A DNA stretch of 64,000 nucleotides from assembly GCF_003416895.1 (NCBI RefSeq), contig NZ_QVIO01000002.1:124001-188000 (forward strand), written 5' to 3'. Shown here one piece after another: positions 1 through 8,131 of the stretch. The translations under genes were made by a program, and so were the position numbers. The stretch is from Duganella sp. BJB476 (lineage in GTDB: Bacteria; Pseudomonadota; Gammaproteobacteria; Burkholderiales; Burkholderiaceae_D). The notes under the pieces are model-generated. The model made no database searches. It was not told where the DNA came from and saw only the letters and a list, made by a program, of their open reading frames with translations. The first letter of the stretch is position 1, and the number at the start of each line of letters is the position of its first letter.

Positions 1-60
1 AGGTGTCGAGGCCGGAATTACGGCCCTGCAAAGATGGATTCATGCCCGCATCTTAACAAA

Positions 61-351
61 TCAGGGCGAGATCACCATATTGAGGACCTTGTCGGCCACG
101 CTCAGCACCGCCGTGCTGCCGGCCGCGATCGCGAAGTTGTGGCTGTGGCCGGAGTAGTAATCGATGGTGCCGAGCCGGATGCTGTCGATCGCCGCGCTGA
201 CGCTGTTGCTGATGGTGTAGGCCGACAGCAGCATGTCCGGCGCCGTCACGAACTTCAGCACCACATCCTGCCCCGTATTGTTAAGAAAAATCGTCTTGGC
301 CGGCTTGACTGTCTTCAGTGTGACGGCTTCGGTGAACTGTATCGTCTGCAT
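61..351 (-). CDS. small hypothetical protein
   Basis: A 96-residue product of a family I do not recognise. It has no signal peptide, no membrane segment, no Cys and no Trp, and its alternating hydrophobic/polar residues suggest a small all-beta fold. The ATG at 351 overlaps the TGA of the upstream DUF1906 gene by one base, so the two are probably translationally coupled; a GTG at 354 is an alternative start. The function is unknown. It may belong to the same locus as the divergently placed regulator and the small beta-rich protein at 4433-4798, which is inference from position only. Confidence 0.6.
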   Translation of the reverse strand: MQTIQFTEAVTLKTVKPAKTIFLNNTGQDVVLKFVTAPDMLLSAYTISNSVSAAIDSIRLGTIDYYSGHSHNFAIAAGSTAVLSVADKVLNMVISP

Positions 352-989
352 CACAGCACCCAGAACAGGCCCGCCGGATAGCCGTCGTTGGTGCGCGTCA
401 GGTCGACGCTGATGTGTTTGCCGTCATCGACCGGCAGGCTGGCGGCGGCCAGCTGCTTGAGGTTGAAGCCGACATAGTCGCGCGAGCCGTGGTATTCCGG
501 CGACGGCGACAACCAGCTCAACCCCGCCAGCCCCCGGAGCAACATCTCCTCGCAGCAGGCGCCGGAACCATACACGCCAACCTGATACTTGGGCTCCCCC
601 GGCCCGGCCGCGCGGAACGCCTGGTTGACGCCATCGAAATACGCGCTGACCGGGCCGGCGATGGTCTCCATCGACGGATTGAAGTCCACCGCAAAGTAGA
701 TCGCCGAGCCGGACGGCTGCGTGATGACCTGCTGCGCCATCAAATAAGCGGCAGCGCCGTCCGCGCAACCTTGCGCCCGGCTGAAATAGTTCAGGTGGTC
801 GCCGCCGGCCTGCCACAGCGCGCCGATCTGGATGCTGGCGTCGGTCAGCGAACGGGCCTCGGCCAGCGACAGGCTCTTGCCCGCCTGGTGGCTGTAATAA
901 CGGATCGCGAAATCGATCCCTTGTTGCTTGATGGCAATCGCGTGCTGCGTCAATTCAAATGGCGCTTTCAGGCCAGTCAAAACAATCAT
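351..989 (-). CDS. DUF1906 / glycoside-hydrolase-like protein
   Basis: A 212-residue protein resembling the DUF1906 (Rv2525c-like, GH25-like TIM-barrel) family. Telltale pieces are the early IDFAIRYY strand, the AIYFAVDFNP strand with its acidic residue, and the YQVGVYGSG strand. Family members are proposed to act on cell-wall glycans, but enzymatic activity has rarely been shown. The start was set at the ATG at 989 because a GGAG box lies about six bases upstream; the frame runs open further upstream without a better start. There is no obvious signal peptide. It is followed by a coupled small gene and is divergent from the large regulator at 1161. Confidence 0.75.
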   Translation of the reverse strand: MIVLTGLKAPFELTQHAIAIKQQGIDFAIRYYSHQAGKSLSLAEARSLTDASIQIGALWQAGGDHLNYFSRAQGCADGAAAYLMAQQVITQPSGSAIYFAVDFNPSMETIAGPVSAYFDGVNQAFRAAGPGEPKYQVGVYGSGACCEEMLLRGLAGLSWLSPSPEYHGSRDYVGFNLKQLAAASLPVDDGKHISVDLTRTNDGYPAGLFWVL

Positions 990-1078
990 GACATCTCCGG
1001 TAGATGGGGGATGTGGTTTCCCCGTGTTAATGTTAGTATTTGCAAAAGATGTAGATATGAAACAACTGTAGTCATTCA

Positions 1079-1117
1079 GTCCAAATTTGGCCTTCCGAAA
1101 ACCTTCCGAAGTCCAAA
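1079..1117. promoter_or_regulatory. tandem direct repeats, candidate winged-helix operator
   Basis: Two copies of CCTTCCGAA (1091-1099 and 1102-1110) lie exactly 11 bp apart, next to the palindrome CCAAATTTGG (1081-1090). Two GTCCAAA copies (1079-1085, 1111-1117) frame them. An 11-bp direct-repeat period is typical of OmpR/PhoB-type winged-helix binding, which is the DNA-binding domain of the regulator starting at 1161. The site lies between the two divergent genes. Its function is inferred. Confidence 0.5.
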
Positions 1118-1160
1118 CCATTGATTACAAAGCCTTTATTTCTGAACAAAGAAGGTCCGT

Positions 1161-4100
1161 GTGAACCACAAAAGCTTTCGTTTCGGGCAGTGGCGGGTCG
1201 ATCCCGCCACTAATACACTCAGTTTCGGCGAGCTGAACCGCCAACTGGAGCCGCGCGCCATGGATGTTTTATTGCACTTGTGCAAACATCCGCATGTAGT
1301 GGTCTCGGCCGAAACCTTGCTCGATGCGTGCTGGGGAGACGTCTCGCCCAGCGACAATGCGATCCATAAAATCATCACCCAGCTGCGCCGGGCGCTCGAC
1401 GATTCAGCGGTCGAACCGCGCTATATCGAAACCATCCGCAAGCGCGGCTATCGCCTGCTGGCCGAGTTGAGCTACGACGACGACGTCAGCAACGGCAGCT
1501 GGCTGCACGCATCGCCGTTCCGCGGCCTGGAAGCGTTCGAAGAACAGCACGCCGCGATCTTCTTCGGCCGCAAGCTCGGCGTCGATCAACTGGTGCAGGT
1601 GGTGGTCAGCCAGGTGCAGGCCGCCTGTGCGATGGTGCTGGTGCTGGGACCGTCCGGCGCCGGCAAGACCTCGCTGGTGCAAGCCGGCCTGATCCCGGCC
1701 CTGAAAGCGGGCGCTGCGCCGGCCGAGTCCGGCCTGGCGATCGCCAGCCATCTGCAACTGGACTGCGCCGACATGGGCCAGGCCGGCCTGCTCGACACGC
1801 TGGCCAGCGTGCTGCTCGATGCCGAACTGGACGACCGCCTGCTGTTTGAAAATATCAGTGCTGCGACCTTGGCCCAGCGCCTGGCGCAGGACCTGCCGGG
1901 CCTGATCGCCCAGCTGCAAGCGCAGCTGCCGGCGATCCGGCTGATGCTGTTCATCGACCGTTTCGAAGCCATCTTCCGGCTGCCGCATGTCGGCGAGCAG
2001 GAACGGGCCGTGTTCATCCACGTGCTCGACCAGCTGGCGCGCTCCGGCTGCATCTTGTTAGTGCTGGCCTGCCGCAACGACTTCTACCCTCACCTGACGG
2101 CCTACCCGGCGCTGATGAGCATGAAGCTGCGCGGCGGCCATTTCGACCTGGCGCCGCCCGGCGCGGCCGACATCGCCCAGATCATCCGCCATCCGGTGCA
2201 GGTGGCGCAGCTGCGCTACACGGTCGATGCCGCCACCGGCGAATCGCTGGACCAGGTGCTAATCGACGCCGCCAAGGCCGGCCCGGATACGCTGCCGCTG
2301 CTGCAATACTGCCTGCAAGAGCTGTACCGCCTGCGCAGTCCAGATGGCGAGTTGAGCCACGCCAGCTTCCACGCGCTGGGCGGGCTGGAAGGCGCGATCG
2401 GCGCACGCGCGGAGCAAGTCATCTCGGCGCTGGGCAGCGCGCAGATCGCGGCGTTGCCGCATGTGCTGTCGCAACTGGTGCTGGTGGCCGAGGATGAATC
2501 GACCGTCACCTCGCGCCGCGTGCCATGGTCGGCGCTGCGCAACGAGGCCGATCATGCGCTGGTGCAGGCGCTGGTCGATGCCCATCTGTTTGTCAGCGAT
2601 CTGCATGGCGGCGCGCCGGCGTTCTGCATCGCGCACGAAGCGCTGCTGCGGCGCTGGCCGCGCGTGGTGGCGTGGATCGAGGAACATCGCCAGGCCTTGC
2701 AGGTGCGCAGCCGCATCAGCGCGCAAGCCAAACGCTGGCAAGACAGCGGCCGCAAGCCCGATATGCTGCTGCCGTCCGGCACCCAGGCGAATCAGGCGCG
2801 CCAGCTGCTCAGGACTAGCGGTTTCAGCTTTACGCCGCAGGAGCAAGCCTTTGTCCAGGCCTCGCTGCAAGGCGTGCGGCGCGGCGAACGGTTGCGGTTG
2901 ACGATCACCATCGTCATGGCCGGACTAGCGCTGCTGGCCGGCGGCCTGTTCCTGATGGCGCGCTCGGCGCAGCAAGCGGCCGAGCAGCACCGCACCGAGG
3001 CCGAGGAGTTGATGGGCTACATGCTGGGCGACTTCGCCGACAAACTGCGCCCACTGGGCAAGCTGGACCTGCTCGACAGCGTCAGCAACCGCGCACTGAA
3101 ATACTTGTCCGATCCGGCGCGTAGCGACGATGGCGATACCGCACAAGCACAACGCGCCAAGTCGCTGCAACTGATTTCCGAAGTCAGGATCGCGCGCGCC
3201 GACCCGACAGGCGCCAACGACGCATTGCTGGCCGGCCGCAGCATCTTGCAGCGGCAATTGCTGGCCCATCCTGCGGATCTGGCGCTGCGCAAGAGCGCCG
3301 GCGAAAACGCCTTCTGGCTGGGGCAGATCCACCTTGACCAGAAAGAATGGGACCAGGCCGAGCGTTACTTCCGTGAGTACCGCGACCACAGCGACCAGTT
3401 GGCAGCAGCAGCGCCGGCCGACGTCGATAGTTGGATCGAGCAATCGTTCGCCCACAACAGCCTGGGCACCGTGGCCCTGCGGCGTGGCGCCATCGCCAAC
3501 GCCGCCAGCGAATTTGCGCTGTCGGTGGATCTGAAGAGCCGCGCCTATGCACAAAAACCCAAGGACAAACAGATCACCGCCGATCTGGCCGACAGCTTGT
3601 CCTGGCTGGCCAGCGCCCAGATGCAGCAAGGTAAGCTGGCGCAGGCCGAAACGCTGTACGCGCGGGCCCTGACGCTGCTACAAACCCTGCACGAAACCTA
3701 TCCCAAGGAAGTCTCGTGGGTCAACAAACTGGCGGCGACGTGGTCGCACCAATCGGACCTGAAACAGGCGCGCGGGCAACTGGCCGGCGCCTACGACGAT
3801 GCCCGGCAAGCGCAAGCGCTGCTGCAAACCATCGTCGAGAAGGATCCGAGCAACCGCAACTGGCAGCGCAACCTGTACATCGCCCAACTGCGCGTGCTCG
3901 ATACCGACACCCAGCCACAACCGCCCGCCCAGACGCTGGCGCGACTCGATCAATTGCAGGGACATTTCGCCGAGCTCAGCAGCCTCGAACCGAAGCGGCT
4001 GAACTTGCAGGCGATGATGGCGATCGTGCAGCAGCGCAAGGTTGGCATGCTGATCGCGCAGCGCAAAGCGGATGCCGCTGCAAAAGAACTGCAACCGTCG

Positions 4101-4436
4101 CTGGATAAATTGCAGCAGCTACACGCCGCCGTGCCAGCCGACCAGCTGATACTCACCACGCTCAGCGATGCGCTATTGCTTAACGCCGAACTCGCCGCAC
4201 TGCGCGCCGACGCCTCCGCAGCGAGTCACTGCGACGCCGTGCGCACGCTGCTGCGTCCGCTGGTCAACGACAGTTCCGATTTCCATCTGCTGGTGCCATG
4301 GGTGAAGGCCCACGCCTGCATGGATCAAAGCGAGCAAGTAGGTCACATCAAGAAGCAATTGGACGCGATGCCGTATCGCGACGCCACCTATCTGCAATAC
4401 CTCTCTACCCACCAAGCCAAGAAAGCGAACTCATGA
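1161..4436 (+). CDS. winged-helix / STAND-type ATPase / TPR membrane regulator
   Basis: A 1091-residue multidomain protein. Residues 5-102 form an OmpR/CadC-type winged helix, ending in the typical IETIRKRGYRLL wing. Residues 118-450 look like an nSTAND P-loop NTPase, with Walker A GPSGAGKTS at 163-171 and a Walker B-like LMLFIDRFEAIF near 265. A single hydrophobic helix near 579-603 is followed by an Ala-rich TPR-like region to the C-terminus. The order puts the DNA-binding and ATPase parts in the cytoplasm and the TPR part in the periplasm, as in CadC-like one-component regulators. Translation starts at GTG 1161 after GAAGG. It overlaps the next gene by ATGA. The signal sensed is unknown. 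Confidence 0.85.
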   Translation: MNHKSFRFGQWRVDPATNTLSFGELNRQLEPRAMDVLLHLCKHPHVVVSAETLLDACWGDVSPSDNAIHKIITQLRRALDDSAVEPRYIETIRKRGYRLLAELSYDDDVSNGSWLHASPFRGLEAFEEQHAAIFFGRKLGVDQLVQVVVSQVQAACAMVLVLGPSGAGKTSLVQAGLIPALKAGAAPAESGLAIASHLQLDCADMGQAGLLDTLASVLLDAELDDRLLFENISAATLAQRLAQDLPGLIAQLQAQLPAIRLMLFIDRFEAIFRLPHVGEQERAVFIHVLDQLARSGCILLVLACRNDFYPHLTAYPALMSMKLRGGHFDLAPPGAADIAQIIRHPVQVAQLRYTVDAATGESLDQVLIDAAKAGPDTLPLLQYCLQELYRLRSPDGELSHASFHALGGLEGAIGARAEQVISALGSAQIAALPHVLSQLVLVAEDESTVTSRRVPWSALRNEADHALVQALVDAHLFVSDLHGGAPAFCIAHEALLRRWPRVVAWIEEHRQALQVRSRISAQAKRWQDSGRKPDMLLPSGTQANQARQLLRTSGFSFTPQEQAFVQASLQGVRRGERLRLTITIVMAGLALLAGGLFLMARSAQQAAEQHRTEAEELMGYMLGDFADKLRPLGKLDLLDSVSNRALKYLSDPARSDDGDTAQAQRAKSLQLISEVRIARADPTGANDALLAGRSILQRQLLAHPADLALRKSAGENAFWLGQIHLDQKEWDQAERYFREYRDHSDQLAAAAPADVDSWIEQSFAHNSLGTVALRRGAIANAASEFALSVDLKSRAYAQKPKDKQITADLADSLSWLASAQMQQGKLAQAETLYARALTLLQTLHETYPKEVSWVNKLAATWSHQSDLKQARGQLAGAYDDARQAQALLQTIVEKDPSNRNWQRNLYIAQLRVLDTDTQPQPPAQTLARLDQLQGHFAELSSLEPKRLNLQAMMAIVQQRKVGMLIAQRKADAAAKELQPSLDKLQQLHAAVPADQLILTTLSDALLLNAELAALRADASAASHCDAVRTLLRPLVNDSSDFHLLVPWVKAHACMDQSEQVGHIKKQLDAMPYRDATYLQYLSTHQAKKANS

Positions 4437-4798
4437 GCAAAATCCACGCCTCTACACCGTTCATTAACGTCATGGTGAAAGTCAAAGCAGGCCTCGTTCC
4501 AGGCAAATATGACGTCCACACCGCCCCGGAGATGCCCTATGTGACGCAAAAGGACACGGTCATCAACTACCAGATCTACGATGACGACGGCCAGGGCATC
4601 GTCTTCACCGGCATGACCGTCATGACGTTGGGGAACGATCAGTTAAGCGCGGCCAGCGTCAGCATCAGCGGCAAGCAGATGACCTTCAGCGATGCCAACT
4701 CGTCCAAGGTCACCATCAGCTTCATGCTCAACTTCAAAGATGCCGACGGTATCGAGTTCATGCACGATCCGCAAGTGGAAAACGATCCGCAGTCCTGA
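4433..4798 (+). CDS. small DP-EP-family-like protein
   Basis: A 121-residue protein coupled to the STAND regulator by an ATGA overlap; the frame is open further upstream inside the regulator, but this ATG is the natural start. It contains VNYQIYDDDGQG-like beta strands, an APEMPY segment and a C-terminal DPQVENDP motif. These recall the small DP-EP family (all-beta, unknown function), though I am only moderately sure of that assignment. It lacks a signal peptide and Cys residues. Co-translation with the regulator suggests a dedicated target or ligand-handling partner, which is inference. Confidence 0.65.
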   Translation: MSKIHASTPFINVMVKVKAGLVPGKYDVHTAPEMPYVTQKDTVINYQIYDDDGQGIVFTGMTVMTLGNDQLSAASVSISGKQMTFSDANSSKVTISFMLNFKDADGIEFMHDPQVENDPQS

Positions 4799-4883
4799 TC
4801 GGCCCTCGCCGCCAGGCCTGCACGCACGGCGACTTGGCGGCGCTTGCGATACACTCTGTTTTTGACCAGCCGGACCACTGCGC

Positions 4884-5843
4884 ATGACCGCCATCGATGC
4901 ACTGCAATTCAAATCCCACCAGTACAGCGGCCAACACCCCGGCACGCGGCTGATCGTCACCGGCGCCGTGCACGGCAACGAAACCTGCGGCACCAAGGCC
5001 ATCACGCGCGTGATGCAGCAACTCGACAGCGGCGCGCTGACGATACGCAAGGGCAGCGTCACCTTCGTCCCGGTCGCCAATCCGCTGGCCTACGCCAAGG
5101 GCGAGCGCTCCGGCGAACGCAACCTGAACCGCAACCTGTTCCCCAATCCGAACCCGCAAGACTTCGAAGACCGCGTCGCCAACTGGCTGTGCCCGCTGCT
5201 GGCGCAGCATGACGTGCTGCTGGACCTGCACTCGTTCAATGCCGCCAGCGAGCCCTTCGTCATGGTCGGGCCGCGCAACAACGACGGTCCGCTGGAGCCG
5301 TTCAAGCACGAGCAGCAGGAGCGCGCGATGGCGCGCCGGCTCGGCGTGCGGCGCTTTGTCGACGGTTGGCTGCGCACCTACGGCGCCGGCGTGCAGCGTC
5401 GCCTGCGTGACGACAGCCAGCTGGAAACCGTGCTGCGTTACGGCATGGGCACCACCGAATACATGCGCAGCACCGGCGGCTATGCGCTGACGCTCGAATG
5501 TGGCCAGCACGCCGATCCGCAAGCGCCCGAGGTCGGCTATCGCGCCATCGTCAACACCCTCGCCTTCCTCGGCCTGATCGATGCGCCGTCGCCGCAGCCC
5601 ATCGCCGACGAGGCGATGGAAGCGCTCAGCATGGTCGCGGTCTACGACAAGCAGCACGCCGGCGACAGCTTCAGCCGCGCCTGGTCCAGCTTCGATCCGG
5701 TGCGGCAAGGCGAATTGATCGGCACGCGCGCCGACGGCACGCCGGTGCTGGCCGAGTTCGACGGCCGCATCCTGTTCCCCGACGCCGCGGCCGGCGCCAA
5801 CAGCGAATGGTATTACCTCACGCGCGCCAATCCCGGCTTCTGA
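4884..5843 (+). CDS. succinylglutamate desuccinylase / aspartoacylase family zinc hydrolase
   Basis: A 319-residue M14-type metallo-amidohydrolase. The zinc-binding pattern is visible: the GAVHGNETCG motif near residues 27-37 gives the His and Glu ligands, and LLDLHSF near residue 112 gives the second His. SGERNLNRNLFP matches the substrate-binding Arg/Asn cluster of AstE/AspA proteins. Family members remove acyl groups from N-acyl amino acids; the exact substrate cannot be told. No arginine-succinyltransferase genes are nearby, so a role as astE is not supported. Its stop codon abuts the convergent sugE stop with no bases between. Confidence 0.8.
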   Translation: MTAIDALQFKSHQYSGQHPGTRLIVTGAVHGNETCGTKAITRVMQQLDSGALTIRKGSVTFVPVANPLAYAKGERSGERNLNRNLFPNPNPQDFEDRVANWLCPLLAQHDVLLDLHSFNAASEPFVMVGPRNNDGPLEPFKHEQQERAMARRLGVRRFVDGWLRTYGAGVQRRLRDDSQLETVLRYGMGTTEYMRSTGGYALTLECGQHADPQAPEVGYRAIVNTLAFLGLIDAPSPQPIADEAMEALSMVAVYDKQHAGDSFSRAWSSFDPVRQGELIGTRADGTPVLAEFDGRILFPDAAAGANSEWYYLTRANPGF

Positions 5844-6161
5844 TCAGACGGTCGACAGCTTCAGGCCGACGATGCCGCCGATGATCATGGCGATGCAGCC
5901 GACGCGCAGCGCGCTGGCCGGCTCGTTGAGCACGACGATGCCGAAGATCACCGTGCCGACGGTGCCGATGCCGGTCCAGATGGCGTAGGCGGTGCCCAGC
6001 GGCAGAGTGCGCAGCGCCAGGCCCAGCAAGGCGACGCTGCCGGCCATGGCGCCCAGTGTCAAGACCGTCGGCAGCGGCTTGCTGAAGCCGTCGGTGTATT
6101 TGAGTCCGACCGCCCACGCCACTTCCAGCAGGCCGGCCAGGATGAGAATTATCCAGGTCAT
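5844..6161 (-). CDS. sugE: SMR-family guanidinium exporter Gdx (SugE)
   Basis: A 105-residue, four-helix small multidrug resistance protein. The N-terminus TWIILILAGLLEVAWAVGLK contains the essential membrane Glu in the LLEVAWA context, and GTAYAIWTGIGTVGT is the diagnostic Gdx/SugE signature; the C-terminus is GLKLST. Members are guanidinium/proton antiporters, and some export quaternary ammonium compounds. ATG 6161 gives exactly the usual family length; a TTG lies one codon upstream. No guanidine riboswitch was recognised in the 115-bp leader. Confidence 0.9.
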   Translation of the reverse strand: MTWIILILAGLLEVAWAVGLKYTDGFSKPLPTVLTLGAMAGSVALLGLALRTLPLGTAYAIWTGIGTVGTVIFGIVVLNEPASALRVGCIAMIIGGIVGLKLSTV

Positions 6162-6276
6162 CAAGTGTCTCCAAAATTGCCGGAAACTATATCAGCTGCG
6201 GCAAATCTCTGCTGGCGGCTTCCCGCCGCGCCCGCCACAGGCCATAATGCTTCATCAATAACAAGGAGGAGCATCC

Positions 6277-6633
6277 ATGCAATTACTGGCGCAGATCGTC
6301 ACCGGCCTGGTGGCGCTGATACATGTCTACATCGTTCTGCTGGAAACGGTGCTGTTCCAATCGCGCGGCCGCCGCGTGTTCGGGCTGACGCAGGAAAAGG
6401 CCGACATCGTCCAGCCGGCGATGTCCAACCAGGGTTGCTACAACGGCTTCCTGGTGGCGGCGCTGGTGGTCGGCTTTGTGCATCCGAATCCGGCCATCGG
6501 CTCGGCCTTCACGGTGTTCGGCCTGGCCTGCGTGGCGGTGGCCGGCGTATGGGGCGGTATCACGGTCAAGCGTTCGATCCTGCTGATCCAGACCCTGCCG
6601 GCGCTGATCGCGCTGGCATTGCACTTCGCCTGA
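6277..6633 (+). CDS. DUF1304 family membrane protein
   Basis: A 118-residue protein with four predicted membrane helices, beginning inside the first one (LLAQIVTGLVALIHVYIVLLE). The conserved MSNQGCYNGF segment after helix one and the VFGLACVAVAGVWGG helix are typical of DUF1304. The function of the family is unknown. A strong Shine-Dalgarno sequence (AAGGAGG at about 6262) fixes the start. It is convergent with the membrane gene at 6638 and separated from it by only four bases. Confidence 0.85.
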   Translation: MQLLAQIVTGLVALIHVYIVLLETVLFQSRGRRVFGLTQEKADIVQPAMSNQGCYNGFLVAALVVGFVHPNPAIGSAFTVFGLACVAVAGVWGGITVKRSILLIQTLPALIALALHFA

Positions 6634-6637
6634 CGTC

Positions 6638-7696
6638 TTAGCTGCCGGCAGGCTTGGCACCATTCAGGCTCGGCAAGGTGATGGTCTCGACCACCACCGG
6701 CGCCGGCTCGGCCGCCGGCTTGGCGCCGCTGCCGCGCAGGGCCAGCAGCCAGCCGATGCCGTCGAACCAGAACGGCGCGCCCAGCGACGAGGCGAAGGCC
6801 GTGATGATCCAGCCTATCAGCGCGAACGCCAGCGCCGCCATGAAGGCGCCCACGCCTTTGCCGCCGGCGGCGTCAAACCTCGGCGACGGCCAGCCTATCG
6901 GCAGCGCCTGCACCGCTTGCCAGTCTTTTTTCGCTTCGACCACCTGGCTCATCGGCGTGGCAGCCGGCGTGCCGGCCGGTGCGGCTGCGACCGGCTTCAT
7001 GCGGCCGGCCGCCATGGCGTCGGCGCCCTGCTGCGCCAGCGTTGCCGCCGCAGCGTTGTCGCTCCACAGTCGCTGGCTCAGTTGCAGCGCATCGATATTC
7101 ATCGCCCCCGCATAGAACAGGCCGACGCAAAACAGTACCAGCTGCGAACGCCGCTTGTACCAGCCGGTGATGCGGTCCATCACCGTGTCGTACCAGATGC
7201 GCACGGCGCTTTCCAGCGCGGCCAGGTCGTCCGGGCCTTCGCCCATCAGCGCCAGCAGCGTGCGGCTCAGGCCATCATTGCCTACGTTGGCCAGCAACAG
7301 CGCCGCCGTTTGCCCCTTGCCATATTTTGCCGTCAAGGTCGACACAAACGCCCGCGCGAAGATCGCCGACGGGATGTAGGACGGCATGCGGCCCTGCTGC
7401 GCCAGTCCGGTGATCAGCGGATGGGTCATGACGGCGGCCGACAGCGAATGCGGTCCCAGCTTGGCCAGATTGAAACCGTTGTCCATGCGCAGGAAGCGCT
7501 TGATCGACGGGACGATGCCGCGCAGGCGGGACTTGCCGGCCGGCTCGTGCAGCATGGTCAGCACGCCGTCCAGCAGCACCTTGGCGCGGGTCTGGAACAG
7601 CGAGGCGATCGCTTCGCGCGTGGCACTGCACAGCAGGCTCACGGCCAGGAAGGTGTAGGACAGCCCGATGGCCACATCCAGGTAATGACTCGACAT
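6638..7696 (-). CDS. hypothetical membrane protein
   Basis: A 352-residue protein of unknown function. Hydrophobic helices are visible near residues 8-25, 188-205 and 285-325, with a long soluble region between the first two. An Ala/Pro-rich stretch (about 225-260) precedes the C-terminal helices, and the tail is Pro-rich. The start was placed at ATG 7696, preceded by GAGGG, because the upstream extension lacks a ribosome site. It is divergent from the ArsR gene. No enzyme motif is recognisable. Confidence 0.7.
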   Translation of the reverse strand: MSSHYLDVAIGLSYTFLAVSLLCSATREAIASLFQTRAKVLLDGVLTMLHEPAGKSRLRGIVPSIKRFLRMDNGFNLAKLGPHSLSAAVMTHPLITGLAQQGRMPSYIPSAIFARAFVSTLTAKYGKGQTAALLLANVGNDGLSRTLLALMGEGPDDLAALESAVRIWYDTVMDRITGWYKRRSQLVLFCVGLFYAGAMNIDALQLSQRLWSDNAAAATLAQQGADAMAAGRMKPVAAAPAGTPAATPMSQVVEAKKDWQAVQALPIGWPSPRFDAAGGKGVGAFMAALAFALIGWIITAFASSLGAPFWFDGIGWLLALRGSGAKPAAEPAPVVVETITLPSLNGAKPAGS

Positions 7697-7770
7697 ACGG
7701 CCCTCATTAAACTTCGAACAATGTTCCCATAACATAAATGATTTTCTGGCCGCCAGCACGTTTTTCTTTT

Positions 7771-7821
7771 ATATCGTAAGATTCCGATATTGAAATCGGA
7801 AAAAGACGATCCATATATCGT
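7771..7821. promoter_or_regulatory. ArsR-regulated promoter with two inverted repeats
   Basis: ATATCG (7771-7776) and CGATAT (7785-7790) form one dyad; ACGAT (7806-7810) and ATCGT (7817-7821) form a second. A TTGAAA -35 (7790-7795) and an ATATAT -10 (7813-7818) sit between and over them with 17-bp spacing. The predicted transcript start is about base 7825, at the ArsR ATG. The layout fits autorepression by the ArsR-family product. Inferred, not shown. Confidence 0.5.
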
Positions 7822-7824
7822 TAC

Positions 7825-8121
7825 ATGCAAATGGACATAGACGCTATCCACAAAGCCCTCGCCAACCCGATGCGACGCCAGATCCTGGCGTGGTTGAAGG
7901 AGCCCGAGGTGTATTTCTCAGAGCAGCAGCATCCGCTGAGCCTGGGGGTGTGCGCCGGCCTCATCGACCGGCGTTGTGCATTGTCGCAATCGACGGTATC
8001 GGCGCATCTGGCCACGCTGCTCAAGGCGGGCCTGATCACGTCGCACCGCGTGGGGCAATGGAATTATTTTAAACGCGACGAAGCGACCATCCAGGCCTTC
8101 ATCGATCAAATGACACTATAG
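7825..8121 (+). CDS. ArsR-family transcriptional regulator
   Basis: A 98-residue winged-helix repressor. The N-terminal helix (IHKALANPMRRQILAWL) and the recognition helix SQSTVSAHLATLLKAGLI are typical ArsR/SmtB elements, and the wing is SHRVGQWNYFKRD. Two Cys residues (VCAGLIDRRCALS) lie just before the HTH and could sense electrophiles or metals, which is inference. It lies 10 bp upstream of an Old Yellow Enzyme gene, like other repressor/ene-reductase pairs. No Shine-Dalgarno sequence precedes ATG 7825 or the alternative ATG 7831. Confidence 0.85.
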   Translation: MQMDIDAIHKALANPMRRQILAWLKEPEVYFSEQQHPLSLGVCAGLIDRRCALSQSTVSAHLATLLKAGLITSHRVGQWNYFKRDEATIQAFIDQMTL

Positions 8122-8131
8122 GAAACTCATC

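Noticed and set aside
1..60. Small GGCCG/CGGCC hairpin at the window edge
   Set aside because: The 5-bp stem lacks a T run on either strand, so I could not support a terminator.
6162..6276. Guanidine riboswitch upstream of sugE
   Set aside because: The leader was read for ykkC-type conserved segments and for paired ACGR-loop hairpins; none was recognised. A covariance search could overturn this.
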